Made by a program: the position numbers and the translations under genes. From contig JAAWCD010000018.1 of NCBI GenBank assembly GCA_022793095.1, positions 1 through 64,000 of the forward strand: DNA of 64,000 bases, given 5' to 3'. This DNA is from Oscillospiraceae bacterium. GTDB taxonomy: Bacteria; Bacillota; Clostridia; Oscillospirales; Oscillospiraceae. Positions 43,399-52,151 of this stretch are shown piece by piece. Each line of letters starts with the position of its first letter. Positions within the stretch are counted from its first letter, which is position 1. The notes under the pieces are model-generated. The model was not told the origin of the DNA and did not search any database. It saw nothing but the letters and a program-made list of their open reading frames with translations.

Positions 43399-43863
43399 AT
43401 GAAGCAGTTTTACACGGTTTTGTCCGTAGCGGATGTCAAAGCGGCAAGAGCGTTTTATGAAGACTTGTTTGGAATGGAATTGTACCAGGATTATGGAATC
43501 AATGTAGCTTTTACCTGTGGCCTGTCCTTACAGCAGAAATTTGACTGGCTTGTGGGCGTGCCAGAGGAAACCGTGCTGCAAAAATCGAACAATATGGAAC
43601 TCAGCTTTGAGGCGGCGGATTTTGATGGCTTCCTTGAAACATTAAAGAAATACCCGAAACTGGAATATCTGGGAAATGTAAAGGAGCATAGTTGGGGACA
43701 GCGAGTGATTCGGTTTTATGATTTGGACGGACATATTATCGAGGTTGGCGAAGAGATGAAAATGGTGGTCAACCGATTCCTTGCTTCCGGAATGACGATG
43801 GAAGAAGTCTCCGCAAAAATGGACGTTTCGATGGACGATTTAGCAAAGCTGCTTGAACAATAA
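43399..43863 (+). CDS. VOC (glyoxalase-fold) family protein
   Basis: 154 residues: KQFYTVLSVADVKAARAFYE and QRVIRFYDLDGHIIEVGEEM carry the beta-alpha-beta-beta-beta metal-site pattern. The C-terminus (MTMEEVSAKMDVSMDDLAKL) adds a short helix-turn-helix-like piece. The function could be resistance or isomerisation; unknown. Base composition is more AT-rich than that of argR and recN, which it separates, so it looks like an insertion. Confidence 0.8.
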   Translation: MKQFYTVLSVADVKAARAFYEDLFGMELYQDYGINVAFTCGLSLQQKFDWLVGVPEETVLQKSNNMELSFEAADFDGFLETLKKYPKLEYLGNVKEHSWGQRVIRFYDLDGHIIEVGEEMKMVVNRFLASGMTMEEVSAKMDVSMDDLAKLLEQ

Positions 43864-43907
43864 GAACGCTTTTCTTGGGAAAATGCGGCGGAAAGGGGAA
43901 TACCTTT

Positions 43908-45599
43908 ATGCTGTCACTGCTCCACATTGAAAATATTGCCGTTATTGAGGCGGCGGATATCCAGTTTGACCCTGGCTTCAATGTCCTCACCGGCGAGACT
44001 GGCGCGGGCAAATCCATTGTCATTGACGCCATTGGGGCCATCATTGGAGAGCGTACCTCACGGGATCTCATCCGCACTGGAGCCAAATCCGCTGTGGTCA
44101 ACGCGGTTTTTACCGGCCTGCCTGCTCTGACCTGGTTCCAGGAAAACGGTATGGGGCCAGACAGCGACGGAAATCTGCTACTTCAACGCGAAATTCAGCC
44201 TGACGGCAAGAATGTCTGCCGCCTGGGCGGGCGGCTCATCACGGTCACCCAGCTCCGGGCCCTGGGGCAGCAGCTTCTCAACATCCACGGCCAGCACGAC
44301 GGCCAGCAGCTGCTGGACCCGGAACAGCACCTGGGCTATCTGGACCGGTTTGGAGAGACAGGGGAACTTTTAGCCGCCTATCAGTCCGCTTTCCGGGCTG
44401 TGGCGGAGCTGCGGCGGGAGATTTCCGCCCTGGAGATGGACGAGGCGGAGAAAAGCCGCCGGATTGACAGTTTGAACTATCAGATCAAGGAGCTGGAGCG
44501 GGCCAACCTGAAAGCGGGGGAGGACGAGGAGCTGGACGCCCGTAAGACGGTGTTGCGGAACGCAGGCAAGCTCATTGAGGCGGTGGAGGGGGCCAACTTT
44601 GCCCTCAACGGCGACGAGGATAGCGCTGGCGCGGTGGCCCTCATCGAAGACGCGGAAAGCGCCATCTATGGAGCGGCTCGTGTCAGCGACGAGGCGCGGG
44701 TTATCGCTGGACAGCTGGCGGAGCTCCGAGCCAGCGCCGCCGACCTGGCGGAGCAGATCCGGGATCTGCGTGGGGCATTTGACGTGACGCCCGATGAGCT
44801 GGACCAGCTGGAGGCCCGGCTGGATGTGATATACCGGTTGAAAAAAAAGTATGGCGACACAGTAGCCGATATGCTGGCGTACCTTGACAAATGCCGGGGG
44901 GAACTGGACGAAATCCAGTGCTCCACGGACACCATTGAGCGTCTGAATAAGAAGCTGCTGGCAAGTCTGAAAGAGGCGAAGAAGAAGGCGGAGGCCCTTT
45001 CCAAAGCCCGGAAGAAGGCGGCGGAAGGTCTACAGGAGCGGATTCAGACGGAACTGTCCCAATTAGACATGCCCAAGGTCCGGTTTCAGGTGGATTTCGC
45101 ACCTAAGGGGGGAGAACTGGGGCTGGATGAGACGGGCATGGACCAGGTGCAGTTCCTTATGTCCGCCAATGTGGGTGAGGATTTGAAGCCCATTCATAAA
45201 ATTGCCTCTGGCGGCGAGTTGGCCCGGATTATGCTGGCACTGAAGAATGTACTGGCGGAAAATGACGATGTGACCACCCTGATTTTCGACGAGGTGGACA
45301 CTGGTGTGTCCGGACGGGCGGCGCAGAAAGTGGCGGAGAAGATGGGCGATATTGCCCGGCGCAAGCAGGTGCTGTGCGTTACCCATCTGCCCCAGATTGC
45401 GGCCATGGCAGACACCCATTTCTCTGTGGAGAAAGGAGAGCGTAAGGGAAGAACCTTTACACAAGTGGAGCGTCTGGTCCGGGAGCGGCGGATGGAAGAG
45501 CTGGCCCGTCTGACCTCCGGAGCGCAGGTGACACCCGCCTCCCTGGCCAGCGCTGGAGAGCTGCTGGATGAGGCGGAGCGGTATCGGAAGAAAAGCTGA
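43908..45599 (+). CDS. recN: DNA repair protein RecN
   Basis: SMC-like ATPase in double-strand break repair. 563 residues. Walker A in LTGETGAGKSIVIDAIGAI near 30; long central coiled coil; signature IASGGELARIMLALK; Walker B LIFDEVDTGVSGRAAQKV. The start at 43908 follows AAAGGGGAA by five bases. It ends the xseA-to-recN run. Confidence 0.95.
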   Translation: MLSLLHIENIAVIEAADIQFDPGFNVLTGETGAGKSIVIDAIGAIIGERTSRDLIRTGAKSAVVNAVFTGLPALTWFQENGMGPDSDGNLLLQREIQPDGKNVCRLGGRLITVTQLRALGQQLLNIHGQHDGQQLLDPEQHLGYLDRFGETGELLAAYQSAFRAVAELRREISALEMDEAEKSRRIDSLNYQIKELERANLKAGEDEELDARKTVLRNAGKLIEAVEGANFALNGDEDSAGAVALIEDAESAIYGAARVSDEARVIAGQLAELRASAADLAEQIRDLRGAFDVTPDELDQLEARLDVIYRLKKKYGDTVADMLAYLDKCRGELDEIQCSTDTIERLNKKLLASLKEAKKKAEALSKARKKAAEGLQERIQTELSQLDMPKVRFQVDFAPKGGELGLDETGMDQVQFLMSANVGEDLKPIHKIASGGELARIMLALKNVLAENDDVTTLIFDEVDTGVSGRAAQKVAEKMGDIARRKQVLCVTHLPQIAAMADTHFSVEKGERKGRTFTQVERLVRERRMEELARLTSGAQVTPASLASAGELLDEAERYRKKS

Positions 45600-45709
45600 G
45601 CAATCAGGCGACTGTGTGCTACAGCGGTTCGATGACAGGGGGAGTTCCTTTGCCTTGCCAGGCAGGTCGGTGCCAGGCGTAAGGTGCGGCAGGGATATGC
45701 CAATTTTCA

Positions 45710-45739
45710 TTGTACACTCCCTCCAAACTATGGTATACT
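45710..45739 (+). promoter_or_regulatory. promoter of ruvC
   Basis: TTGTAC (45710-45715), 18-bp spacer, TATACT (45734-45739), 59 bases before the ruvC start. Confidence 0.6.
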
Positions 45740-45797
45740 AAATACTAAAAAATTGCCGGAGAAACCGGCGGACTTCTAAACATAAGACGAGGCGCAC

Positions 45798-46319
45798 ATG
45801 ATTATTTTAGGCATTGACCCTGGCGTAGCGACCATCGGCTTTGGCGTCATCCATGCGGAGCGCCAGCAGAACACGTTGATTCAATACGGCGTCATCACCA
45901 CTCCGGCGGGCCTGCCTTTGGCGACCCGGCTGCGGCAGATTGCGGACGACATGAATGAACTGCTTTATCAGTTCAAACCGGACGAAATGGCGGTAGAGGA
46001 GCTGTTCTTTACCAACAATATCACCACCGGCATCGCGGTAGCCCATGGCCGGGGCGTGATTCTGCTGACGGCGGAGCAGGCGGGTGTCCCCATTTTTGAA
46101 TATACCCCCATGCAGGTCAAACAGGCAGTGGCGGGCTACGGTAAGGCGGAGAAGCGCCAAGTAATGGACATGACCCGCCGGCTTCTCCGTATGAAGCAAA
46201 TTCCCAGACCTGACGACGCGGCGGACGCACTGGCGATTGCTATCTGTCACAGCCGGGCGGCTACCTCGCTCCTCAACACAGAGCGGGTGTTCGACGCCTC
46301 CCGGTATTCAACGCGGTGA
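45798..46319 (+). CDS. ruvC: crossover junction endodeoxyribonuclease RuvC
   Basis: Resolves Holliday junctions. 173 residues with the catalytic acidic residues in ILGIDPGVATIGFG (Asp7), MAVEELFFTNN, and RPDDAADALAIAICH. First of the ruvC-A-B set, but separated from ruvA by a boundary repeat. Confidence 0.95.
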   Translation: MIILGIDPGVATIGFGVIHAERQQNTLIQYGVITTPAGLPLATRLRQIADDMNELLYQFKPDEMAVEELFFTNNITTGIAVAHGRGVILLTAEQAGVPIFEYTPMQVKQAVAGYGKAEKRQVMDMTRRLLRMKQIPRPDDAADALAIAICHSRAATSLLNTERVFDASRYSTR

Positions 46320-46323
46320 GCTT

Positions 46324-46369
46324 CTCTTCTTTTTCTAGAAAGAAAAAGAAGCCAAAAGGACTTCAAATG
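46324..46369. repeat. boundary palindromic repeat, single copy
   Basis: CTTCTTTTTC/GAAAAAGAAG with loop TAGAAA, arm GCCAAAAGGACTTCAAATGG, starting five bases after the ruvC stop. Confidence 0.85.
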
Positions 46370-46414
46370 GCGTATTCTAGGAAAATTCAGTAAACTTTGA
46401 AGAATGGTGATTTC

Positions 46415-47020
46415 ATGTTTTACTATTTGAATGGGACAGTGGCTCATATTGAGGCATATCTGGCGGTCATTGACTGCGGCGGCGTGGGTTATGCCTGCCG
46501 TACCACCAATACCACCCTGTCAGCGCTGAAGAAAGGGGAGAAGGGCAAGCTTTTCACCCATCTCAATGTCCGGGAGGATGCCTTTGAGCTTTACGGCTTC
46601 GCCACCCAGGAGGAATTGACCCTCTTCCGGCACCTCATCGGTGTTTCCGGTGTGGGACCCAAGGCGGCGCTGGCAATTCTGTCCTCCGGAACCCCATCCA
46701 ATCTGGCCCTGTCCATTATCACCGGGGACGAACGGATGCTGACCTCTGCGCCCGGCGTGGGTAAAAAGATTGCCCAGCGCATCATTCTGGAGCTGAAAGA
46801 CAAGCTGGCCAAGGGTCAGACTCTGACCAGCGGCGGAGAGACTTACGGCGGCACTGGTGTGACCGTTATTCCAGAGAACAAGGCCAGTGAGGCCTGCGCC
46901 GCTTTGGCGGTGCTGGGCTACTCCCAGGCAGAAATTAACCTGGCGCTGAAAGGAATCGACTTGGACGGCATGCCCCTGGAGGAAATCATCAAGCAGGCGC
47001 TGAAAAAGATGGTAAAGTAG
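46415..47020 (+). CDS. ruvA: Holliday junction branch migration protein RuvA
   Basis: 201 residues. OB-fold N-terminus (MFYYLNGTVAHIEAYLAVID), helix-hairpin-helix (LIGVSGVGPKAALAILSS, LTSAPGVGKKIAQRIILELK) and C-terminal RuvB-binding domain (AEINLALKGIDLDGMPLEEI). ATG at 46415 fits the family N-terminus; the site is weak (GGTGA). Confidence 0.95.
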   Translation: MFYYLNGTVAHIEAYLAVIDCGGVGYACRTTNTTLSALKKGEKGKLFTHLNVREDAFELYGFATQEELTLFRHLIGVSGVGPKAALAILSSGTPSNLALSIITGDERMLTSAPGVGKKIAQRIILELKDKLAKGQTLTSGGETYGGTGVTVIPENKASEACAALAVLGYSQAEINLALKGIDLDGMPLEEIIKQALKKMVK

Positions 47021-47086
47021 GACTTTGTAACTCTGGGGAGCGGCCAGATGAGGTCATCGGGCCCTATAAGGTGAAACTTCCTTGAT

Positions 47087-47131
47087 GTTAAAATTCTTTT
47101 TGCTTCTTTTTCTTTTAAGAAAAAGAAGAGA
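47087..47131. repeat. boundary palindromic repeat, single copy
   Basis: TTAAAATTCTTTTTG arm, CTTCTTTTTC/GAAAAAGAAG stem, loop TTTTAA. Upstream at about 47045-47063 is the AGATGAGGTCATCGGGCCC dyad also seen near 2780 and 49376. It ends 15 bases before the ruvB TTG start. Confidence 0.85.
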
Positions 47132-47145
47132 AAGGAAGTGGGTCT

Positions 47146-48204
47146 TTGAGCATAGACTTTTCCAATAACGACGTGAGCATGGACGAACTGGAGCCTTTGG
47201 TCACCACCTCACTGACCAGGGAGGACGAGGCCGAGGGCTCACTCCGTCCCAAACGCCTGAAGGAGTACATCGGCCAGGAGAAGGCCAAGGGGAACCTGGA
47301 AATCTTTATCCAGGCTGCCAAAATGCGAAATGAGCCCCTGGACCATGTGCTTCTCCACGGCCCGCCCGGTCTGGGTAAGACCACCCTCAGCGGAATCATC
47401 GCAAACGAGATGGGCGTCAATGTCCGCATCACCTCCGGACCAGCCATTGAAAAGCCCGGAGATTTAGCGGCGCTGCTCACAAACCTGGGAGAAAATGATA
47501 TCCTGTTTGTGGACGAGATCCACCGGCTCAACCGGTCGGTAGAGGAAATCCTCTATCCCGCCATGGAGGACTTCGCCATTGACATCATCATCGGAAAGGG
47601 CCCATCCGCCAACTCCATCCGGCTGGATCTGCCCAAATTCACCCTTATTGGCGCCACCACCCGCGCAGGCCAGCTTTCCGCGCCCCTGCGGGACCGGTTC
47701 GGCGTTACCCTCCGGCTGGAGCTTTACACCCCGGCGGAGCTGGCGTTGATTGTCACCCGGTCTGCCGGTATTCTGGAGGTCCCCATTGAGAACGAGGGCG
47801 CTATGGAAATCGCCAAGCGAAGCCGTGGTACTCCTCGTATCGCAAACCGGATGCTTCGCCGGGTCCGGGACTTTGCCCAAGTCATGGCTGGCGGCGTCAT
47901 TACGCAGAGCGTGGCTGACCGGGCGCTGACTGCCCTGGAAGTGGACTATCTGGGCTTGGACGCCATTGACCGCCGGATGCTCACCGCTATCATCGAAAAC
48001 TACAGCGGTGGACCGGTGGGCCTGGAAACTCTGGCCGCCACCATCAATGAGGAGGCTGTCACCCTGGAGGACGTTTACGAGCCCTACCTGATGCAAATGG
48101 GCTTCCTTACCCGGACACCTAGGGGCCGCTGCGTTACCCGGCGGGCCTATGAGCATCTGGGCATCGCCTTCCGGGGCGGTGGCATGGAGCAGCTGTCTCT
48201 ATGA
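47146..48204 (+). CDS. ruvB: Holliday junction branch migration helicase RuvB
   Basis: 352 residues, AAA+ ATPase. Walker [21 protein letters not shown] near 69, Walker [15 protein letters not shown], sensor region [18 protein letters not shown], winged-helix C-terminus ([30 protein letters not shown]). TTG start after AAAGGAAG. Overlaps the next gene by four bases. Confidence 0.96.
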   Translation: MSIDFSNNDVSMDELEPLVTTSLTREDEAEGSLRPKRLKEYIGQEKAKGNLEIFIQAAKMRNEPLDHVLLHGPPGLGKTTLSGIIANEMGVNVRITSGPAIEKPGDLAALLTNLGENDILFVDEIHRLNRSVEEILYPAMEDFAIDIIIGKGPSANSIRLDLPKFTLIGATTRAGQLSAPLRDRFGVTLRLELYTPAELALIVTRSAGILEVPIENEGAMEIAKRSRGTPRIANRMLRRVRDFAQVMAGGVITQSVADRALTALEVDYLGLDAIDRRMLTAIIENYSGGPVGLETLAATINEEAVTLEDVYEPYLMQMGFLTRTPRGRCVTRRAYEHLGIAFRGGGMEQLSL

Positions 48205-48971
48205 CCGGGCCTTATGTGGAGCGGATTTTTCTGCGGGAGCCGCTGCCGGAGAGCTCCTATCTGAACCGGCTTCCCATGGTGGGAGCGCTGGAGCGGGGAA
48301 CGCCGCTGAAATTCCCCGGCGCGGTTACCTTTCTGGTGGGGGAGAACGGGACGGGCAAATCCACCCTGCTGGAGGCCATTGCCGTGGCCTGCGGCTTCAA
48401 CGCCGAGGGAGGTACCCGCAATTTCAACTTCTCCACCCGGGCTACCCACTCCATTCTGGGGGAGTATCTCACGGTGGGGAAGGTCCGATATCCCAAGGAC
48501 GGCTTTTTCCTTCGGGCGGAGAGCTTTTACAATGTGGCGACCAACATCGACGAGCTGGACGAGGAGCCGTCCCTGGGCGGGAACCTCATCGACAGCTATG
48601 GCGGAGTGTCCCTCCATGAGCAGTCCCACGGGGAGAGCTTCCTGGCCCTGATTCAGAACCGGTTTGGTGGTCACGGCCTGTACCTGCTGGACGAGCCGGA
48701 AGCGGCGCTTTCGCCCACCCGGCAGCTGACGCTGCTGGGGCAGATGAATCTGCTGGTGAAGGAAGATTCTCAATTTATTATCGCCACCCATTCGCCCATT
48801 CTGATGGCTTTCCCAGGCGCCTGCATCTATCAATTCTCCGAACGGGGGGTGGAACAGACCGCCTACCGGGAGACGGAGCATTATCAGCTCACCCGGCGGT
48901 TTCTGGAGGACCCGGAACGAATGCTGCGGTATCTGTTTGCGGATTCGGATGGAGGGACCGGAAATGGGTGA
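48201..48971 (+). CDS. small AAA (ABC-type) ATPase, coupled to ruvB
   Basis: 256 residues. Walker A in [20 protein letters not shown] near 47, Walker [21 protein letters not shown], sensor [16 protein letters not shown]. It belongs to the AAA_21/OLD-like ATPases. Its ATG overlaps the ruvB stop (ATGA), so it is translationally coupled; a DNA-repair role is inferred from that alone. The next gene overlaps its end. Confidence 0.85.
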   Translation: MTGPYVERIFLREPLPESSYLNRLPMVGALERGTPLKFPGAVTFLVGENGTGKSTLLEAIAVACGFNAEGGTRNFNFSTRATHSILGEYLTVGKVRYPKDGFFLRAESFYNVATNIDELDEEPSLGGNLIDSYGGVSLHEQSHGESFLALIQNRFGGHGLYLLDEPEAALSPTRQLTLLGQMNLLVKEDSQFIIATHSPILMAFPGACIYQFSERGVEQTAYRETEHYQLTRRFLEDPERMLRYLFADSDGGTGNG

Positions 48972-49350
48972 GCTCATGATCACCGGGGTCAATCTATTCG
49001 GCGCTTATATGCTCCTGACCATTGGATGTGAGCTGCGCTGCTACAAGGGAGGCCGCCGGTACATCAAATCCTTTCGGGCCAAAACCCCGCTGCAAAGAAT
49101 TTACACGGCCTGGCAATTGCCCAAGGATGCGGTTTTGGGCGAACTTACCTATCTTGGATATGCGGGAGTCATCCTCTTTCACCTGTTTGGGATTGCCGTT
49201 GTGCCTTATGCTGTTTTTCAAATTGTAACGGGAAACGCCAGAGACGCGATGGAGCTTTTACAGATATGGTTCACATTTGGGTGTGTATGGGGCGTGGCTG
49301 CGACCTTCATTCAGGCGTTTGACAGTTTGTTGAACCGGTTTCTTCGCTGA
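48964..49350 (+). CDS. small membrane protein, hypothetical
   Basis: 128 residues with three probable membrane segments (LFGAYMLLTIGCEL; YAGVILFHLFGIAVVPYAVF; IWFTFGCVWGVAATFIQAF) and a basic loop between the first two (RCYKGGRRYIKSFRAKTPLQ). ATG at 48964 overlaps the ATPase stop region; no family recognised. Confidence 0.65.
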   Translation: MGELMITGVNLFGAYMLLTIGCELRCYKGGRRYIKSFRAKTPLQRIYTAWQLPKDAVLGELTYLGYAGVILFHLFGIAVVPYAVFQIVTGNARDAMELLQIWFTFGCVWGVAATFIQAFDSLLNRFLR

Positions 49351-49375
49351 AGCATGGAAGAAAATTGGAAGAACG

Positions 49376-49400
49376 GCCCGATGACCTCATCGGGCCTTCC
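49376..49400 (+). terminator. GATGA hairpin, possible terminator within the spacer
   Basis: GGCCCGATGA pairs with TCATCGGGCC around CC, 25 bases after the stop. No long T run follows, so termination is uncertain. The same dyad recurs near 2780 and 47050, next to boundary repeats. Confidence 0.5.
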
Positions 49401-49427
49401 GGCTTGCAGAATTTGAAATAGGAATCC

Positions 49428-49474
49428 GCTTAAAGTTCTTTTGCTTCTTTTCTTTCAAGAAAAGAAGGTACAAC
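49428..49474. repeat. boundary palindromic repeat, single copy
   Basis: GCTTAAAGTTCTTTTG arm, CTTCTTTTC/GAAAAGAAG stem, loop TTTCAA. It ends 16 bases before the glmM start. Confidence 0.85.
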
Positions 49475-49490
49475 AAATCGAGGTGTTTTC

Positions 49491-50840
49491 ATGGGTAAAT
49501 TATTTGGAACCGACGGCATCCGGGGTGTCGTCAACGAAGGGCTGGACGCGGAGCTGGCCTATCAGGTGGGCCTCGCGGCCGCCAAGGTGCTGGGCGAGGC
49601 CAAGGGCAAGGACCGGCCCCTCTTCACCATCGGTAAGGACACCCGCATTTCCTCCGACCTGCTGGAGTCCGCCCTGATTGCCGGCCTGTGCTCCGCAGGC
49701 GCTGATGTGCTGCGTCTGGGCGTCATCCCCACCCCTGGCGTGGCCTACCTCACCGTTCACGCCAGGGCGGACGCCGGCATCGTCATCTCCGCCTCCCACA
49801 ACCCCTTTGAGCACAACGGCATCAAAATCTTCAACAGCCAGGGCTTCAAGCTCTCCGACGCCCTGGAGGACCAAATCGAAGCCGTCATCTTCGACGGCTG
49901 CAAGGTTCCCCGGAAAACCCACGGCGAGCTGGGACGGGTCCGGAGCAGCGAATTCCAGGAGTCCGAAGCCTACATCAACCACCTGTCCTCCACCATCGAA
50001 GATGACCTCCACGGCCTGCACATCCTGGTGGACTGCGCCAACGGCGCATCCTCCGCCACCGCCAAACGGCTCTTCGAGCAGTTTTCGGCCAAGGTGGACA
50101 TCATCAACAGCCAGCCTGACGGCGTGAACATCAACAATCAATGCGGCTCCACCCATCTGGACCTGCTGTCCCGGAAAGTTGTAGAAGGGAAGTACGATGT
50201 GGGCATCGCCTTTGACGGTGACGCCGACCGGTGCCTGGCTGTGGACGATAACGGCGAGACCATTGACGGCGACCAGATTATGGCCGTCTGCGGCGGCGCA
50301 ATGAAAAAAGCAGGCAAGCTCCACGGCGACGCCATTGTGGCCACGGTCATGTCCAACATCGGCTTCCATATTTTTGCCAAGGAGCAGGGAATTCAGGTTC
50401 CCTGTACCGACGTGGGTGACCGCAACGTGCTGGAAACCATGCTGGAGCACGGCTACCAGCTGGGCGGGGAACAGTCCGGCCACACCATCTTTCTGGAGTA
50501 CGCCACCACCGGCGACGGCCAGCTCACCGCCCTGCAATTTTTACAGGTACTCCGGCAGTCTGGCAAAAAAGCCTCTGAGCTGGCTTCCTGCTGCAAGCGC
50601 TATCCTCAATTTCTCATCAACGTTCCAGTAGCTGGTCAGGAGGCGAAAGACCGTGTCATGGCCGACGAGGGCCTGAAGGCGGAGACCGCCCGGCAGGAGG
50701 AACTGCTTCATGGGGAGGGCCGCATTCTCATCCGTCCCTCCGGCACCGAGGCCCTGATCCGGGTCATGGTGGAGGGGAAGGACCCTGAAAAGGCCCGAAC
50801 TTGTGCCGAAGAACTGGCGGAATTTGTCTGCCATTGCTGA
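49491..50840 (+). CDS. glmM: phosphoglucosamine mutase
   Basis: Interconverts glucosamine 6- and 1-phosphate for UDP-GlcNAc synthesis. 449 residues. The phosphoserine loop is VISASHNPFEHNGIKIF (Ser102), metal-binding DGDADRCLAVD near 243, substrate loop GGEQSGHTIFLEY, and phosphate-binding RPSGTEALIRVMVEG. GAGGTG lies five bases upstream of the ATG. Confidence 0.97.
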   Translation: MGKLFGTDGIRGVVNEGLDAELAYQVGLAAAKVLGEAKGKDRPLFTIGKDTRISSDLLESALIAGLCSAGADVLRLGVIPTPGVAYLTVHARADAGIVISASHNPFEHNGIKIFNSQGFKLSDALEDQIEAVIFDGCKVPRKTHGELGRVRSSEFQESEAYINHLSSTIEDDLHGLHILVDCANGASSATAKRLFEQFSAKVDIINSQPDGVNINNQCGSTHLDLLSRKVVEGKYDVGIAFDGDADRCLAVDDNGETIDGDQIMAVCGGAMKKAGKLHGDAIVATVMSNIGFHIFAKEQGIQVPCTDVGDRNVLETMLEHGYQLGGEQSGHTIFLEYATTGDGQLTALQFLQVLRQSGKKASELASCCKRYPQFLINVPVAGQEAKDRVMADEGLKAETARQEELLHGEGRILIRPSGTEALIRVMVEGKDPEKARTCAEELAEFVCHC

Positions 50841-50951
50841 GCATGCTTGCACTTCCAAGGGATGGAATCGTTAAATTAACGGCATTTTGGCGATTTTGAT
50901 AAATCGAATCAGCATTTTTGTCGAGAAATAAAATGATTTGCATAAAATGGC

Positions 50952-50980
50952 TTGACAAGTGAAAAAAAAACGCTTATACT
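50952..50980 (+). promoter_or_regulatory. strong promoter of sigH
   Basis: Consensus TTGACA (50952-50957), 17-bp A-rich spacer, TATACT (50975-50980), about 18 bases before the ATG, giving a very short leader. Confidence 0.85.
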
Positions 50981-50997
50981 GACATAGGAGTTTAGAA

Positions 50998-51630
50998 ATG
51001 AGTGCTGAACAAATCTTGGAGCCCAACGTCACAGATGAGACGCTCTGCGGACGCGCTGTGGAGGGGGACCGGTTGGCGGAAGAAATTCTGGTGATGCGGT
51101 ATACCCGTCTGGTTCGTATCTGTGCCCGGCCCTATTTTCTGTTGGGAGGGGACAGCGAGGATTTGATTCAGGAGGGAATGTTGGGCCTTATCAAGGCTAT
51201 GCGGGAATATGACCCGAATCATTCCGCCTCATTCCGAACGTTTGCAGAGGTGTGCGTGCGAAACCGCATCATCTCCGCCATCAAAGCAGCATCTCGCGAT
51301 AAGCATACACCGTTGAATCATTCCGTTTCCATAGAAAACCCGCTTTTTGACGAAACCTCCGGTTATTTCTCCATTGACGCAATGGACCATCAGGCTGACC
51401 CGGAAACGCTGGTTATCAGCAGGGAAGAGTTCCAGGAGCGAAGACAGGCGATTCTGAGTCAATTGTCCGGTTTCGAAGCGACGGTATTAGGATTCTATTT
51501 GGATGGTCTGTCCTGTTCCGAGATCGCGGCCCAGGTGGACCGGTCCCCGAAATCGGTGGATAACGCGGTCCAACGCGTCAGGCGCAAGTTGGCGCAAACA
51601 AACCCCGGCGACTTCAGCAAGAAAGGCTGA
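50998..51630 (+). CDS. sigH: RNA polymerase sigma factor SigH-like
   Basis: 210 residues of the sigma-70 family. Region 2 is DSEDLIQEGMLGLIKAMREY with PNHSASFRTFAEVCVRNRII; region 4 is LDGLSCSEIAAQVDRSPKSV. Length and sequence match SigH, which starts stationary-phase and sporulation programmes in Firmicutes (family knowledge). Only a weak GGAG-like site precedes the ATG (TAGGAG), close behind the promoter. Confidence 0.9.
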   Translation: MSAEQILEPNVTDETLCGRAVEGDRLAEEILVMRYTRLVRICARPYFLLGGDSEDLIQEGMLGLIKAMREYDPNHSASFRTFAEVCVRNRIISAIKAASRDKHTPLNHSVSIENPLFDETSGYFSIDAMDHQADPETLVISREEFQERRQAILSQLSGFEATVLGFYLDGLSCSEIAAQVDRSPKSVDNAVQRVRRKLAQTNPGDFSKKG

Positions 51631-51685
51631 ACGCATATACACCGCCCGAAAAGGGTACAGATTACGTCAAAGAGAGGGTAAAATT

Positions 51686-51964
51686 ATGTTTGAAGACAAG
51701 ACTTTAGTGTGCAAGGAATGTGGCAGCGAGTTCGTGTTCACCGCCGGTGAGCAGGAGTTTTACGCAGAGCGGGGCTTCCAGAACGAGCCTCAGCGCTGCA
51801 AGGCCTGCCGTGACGCCCGCAAGAATGCGGCCCGTGCTCCCCGTGAGTACTTCACCGCTACCTGCGCTAACTGCGGCGGCGAGGCCCGTGTGCCGTTCGA
51901 GCCCAAGTCCGACCGTCCTGTGTATTGCAGCGAGTGCTTCGCTCGTATGCGCGAGGAAGGCTGA
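51686..51964 (+). CDS. zinc-ribbon protein (zf-trcl type)
   Basis: 92 residues with CxxC pairs in LVCKECGSEF, RCKACRDARK, TCANCGGEAR and YCSECFARM, so probably two zinc ribbons. YCSECF and VPFEPKSDRPVYC are the motif of small clostridial zinc-ribbon proteins. Function unknown. Start after AGAGAGGG; it follows sigH by 55 bases and ends at a terminator. Confidence 0.85.
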   Translation: MFEDKTLVCKECGSEFVFTAGEQEFYAERGFQNEPQRCKACRDARKNAARAPREYFTATCANCGGEARVPFEPKSDRPVYCSECFARMREEG

Positions 51965-51980
51965 TCCAACCGTTGCAAAT

Positions 51981-52013
51981 AAAAAGAGGAGTGCGTTGCA
52001 CTCCTCTTTTTTT
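51981..52013 (+). terminator. terminator after the zinc-ribbon gene
   Basis: AAAAGAGGAGTGC and GCACTCCTCTTTT pair around GTT, followed by a run of seven T. Confidence 0.92.
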
Positions 52014-52055
52014 GGCGTTCCTTTCCTGAAATGGAATTTCAGTTCTGTTCGACTA

Positions 52056-52084
52056 TTGACATTCCAGGAGAGTGGGAGTAGAAT
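52056..52084 (+). promoter_or_regulatory. promoter of the Cys/His lipoprotein gene
   Basis: TTGACA (52056-52061), 17-bp spacer, TAGAAT (52079-52084), 67 bases before the start. Confidence 0.75.
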
Positions 52085-52151
52085 GTATATAAAAAGGCCG
52101 TCGCATATCAAACGGCATTTGGCTTTTGTCATTTTTAGGAGGTAAGCAACT

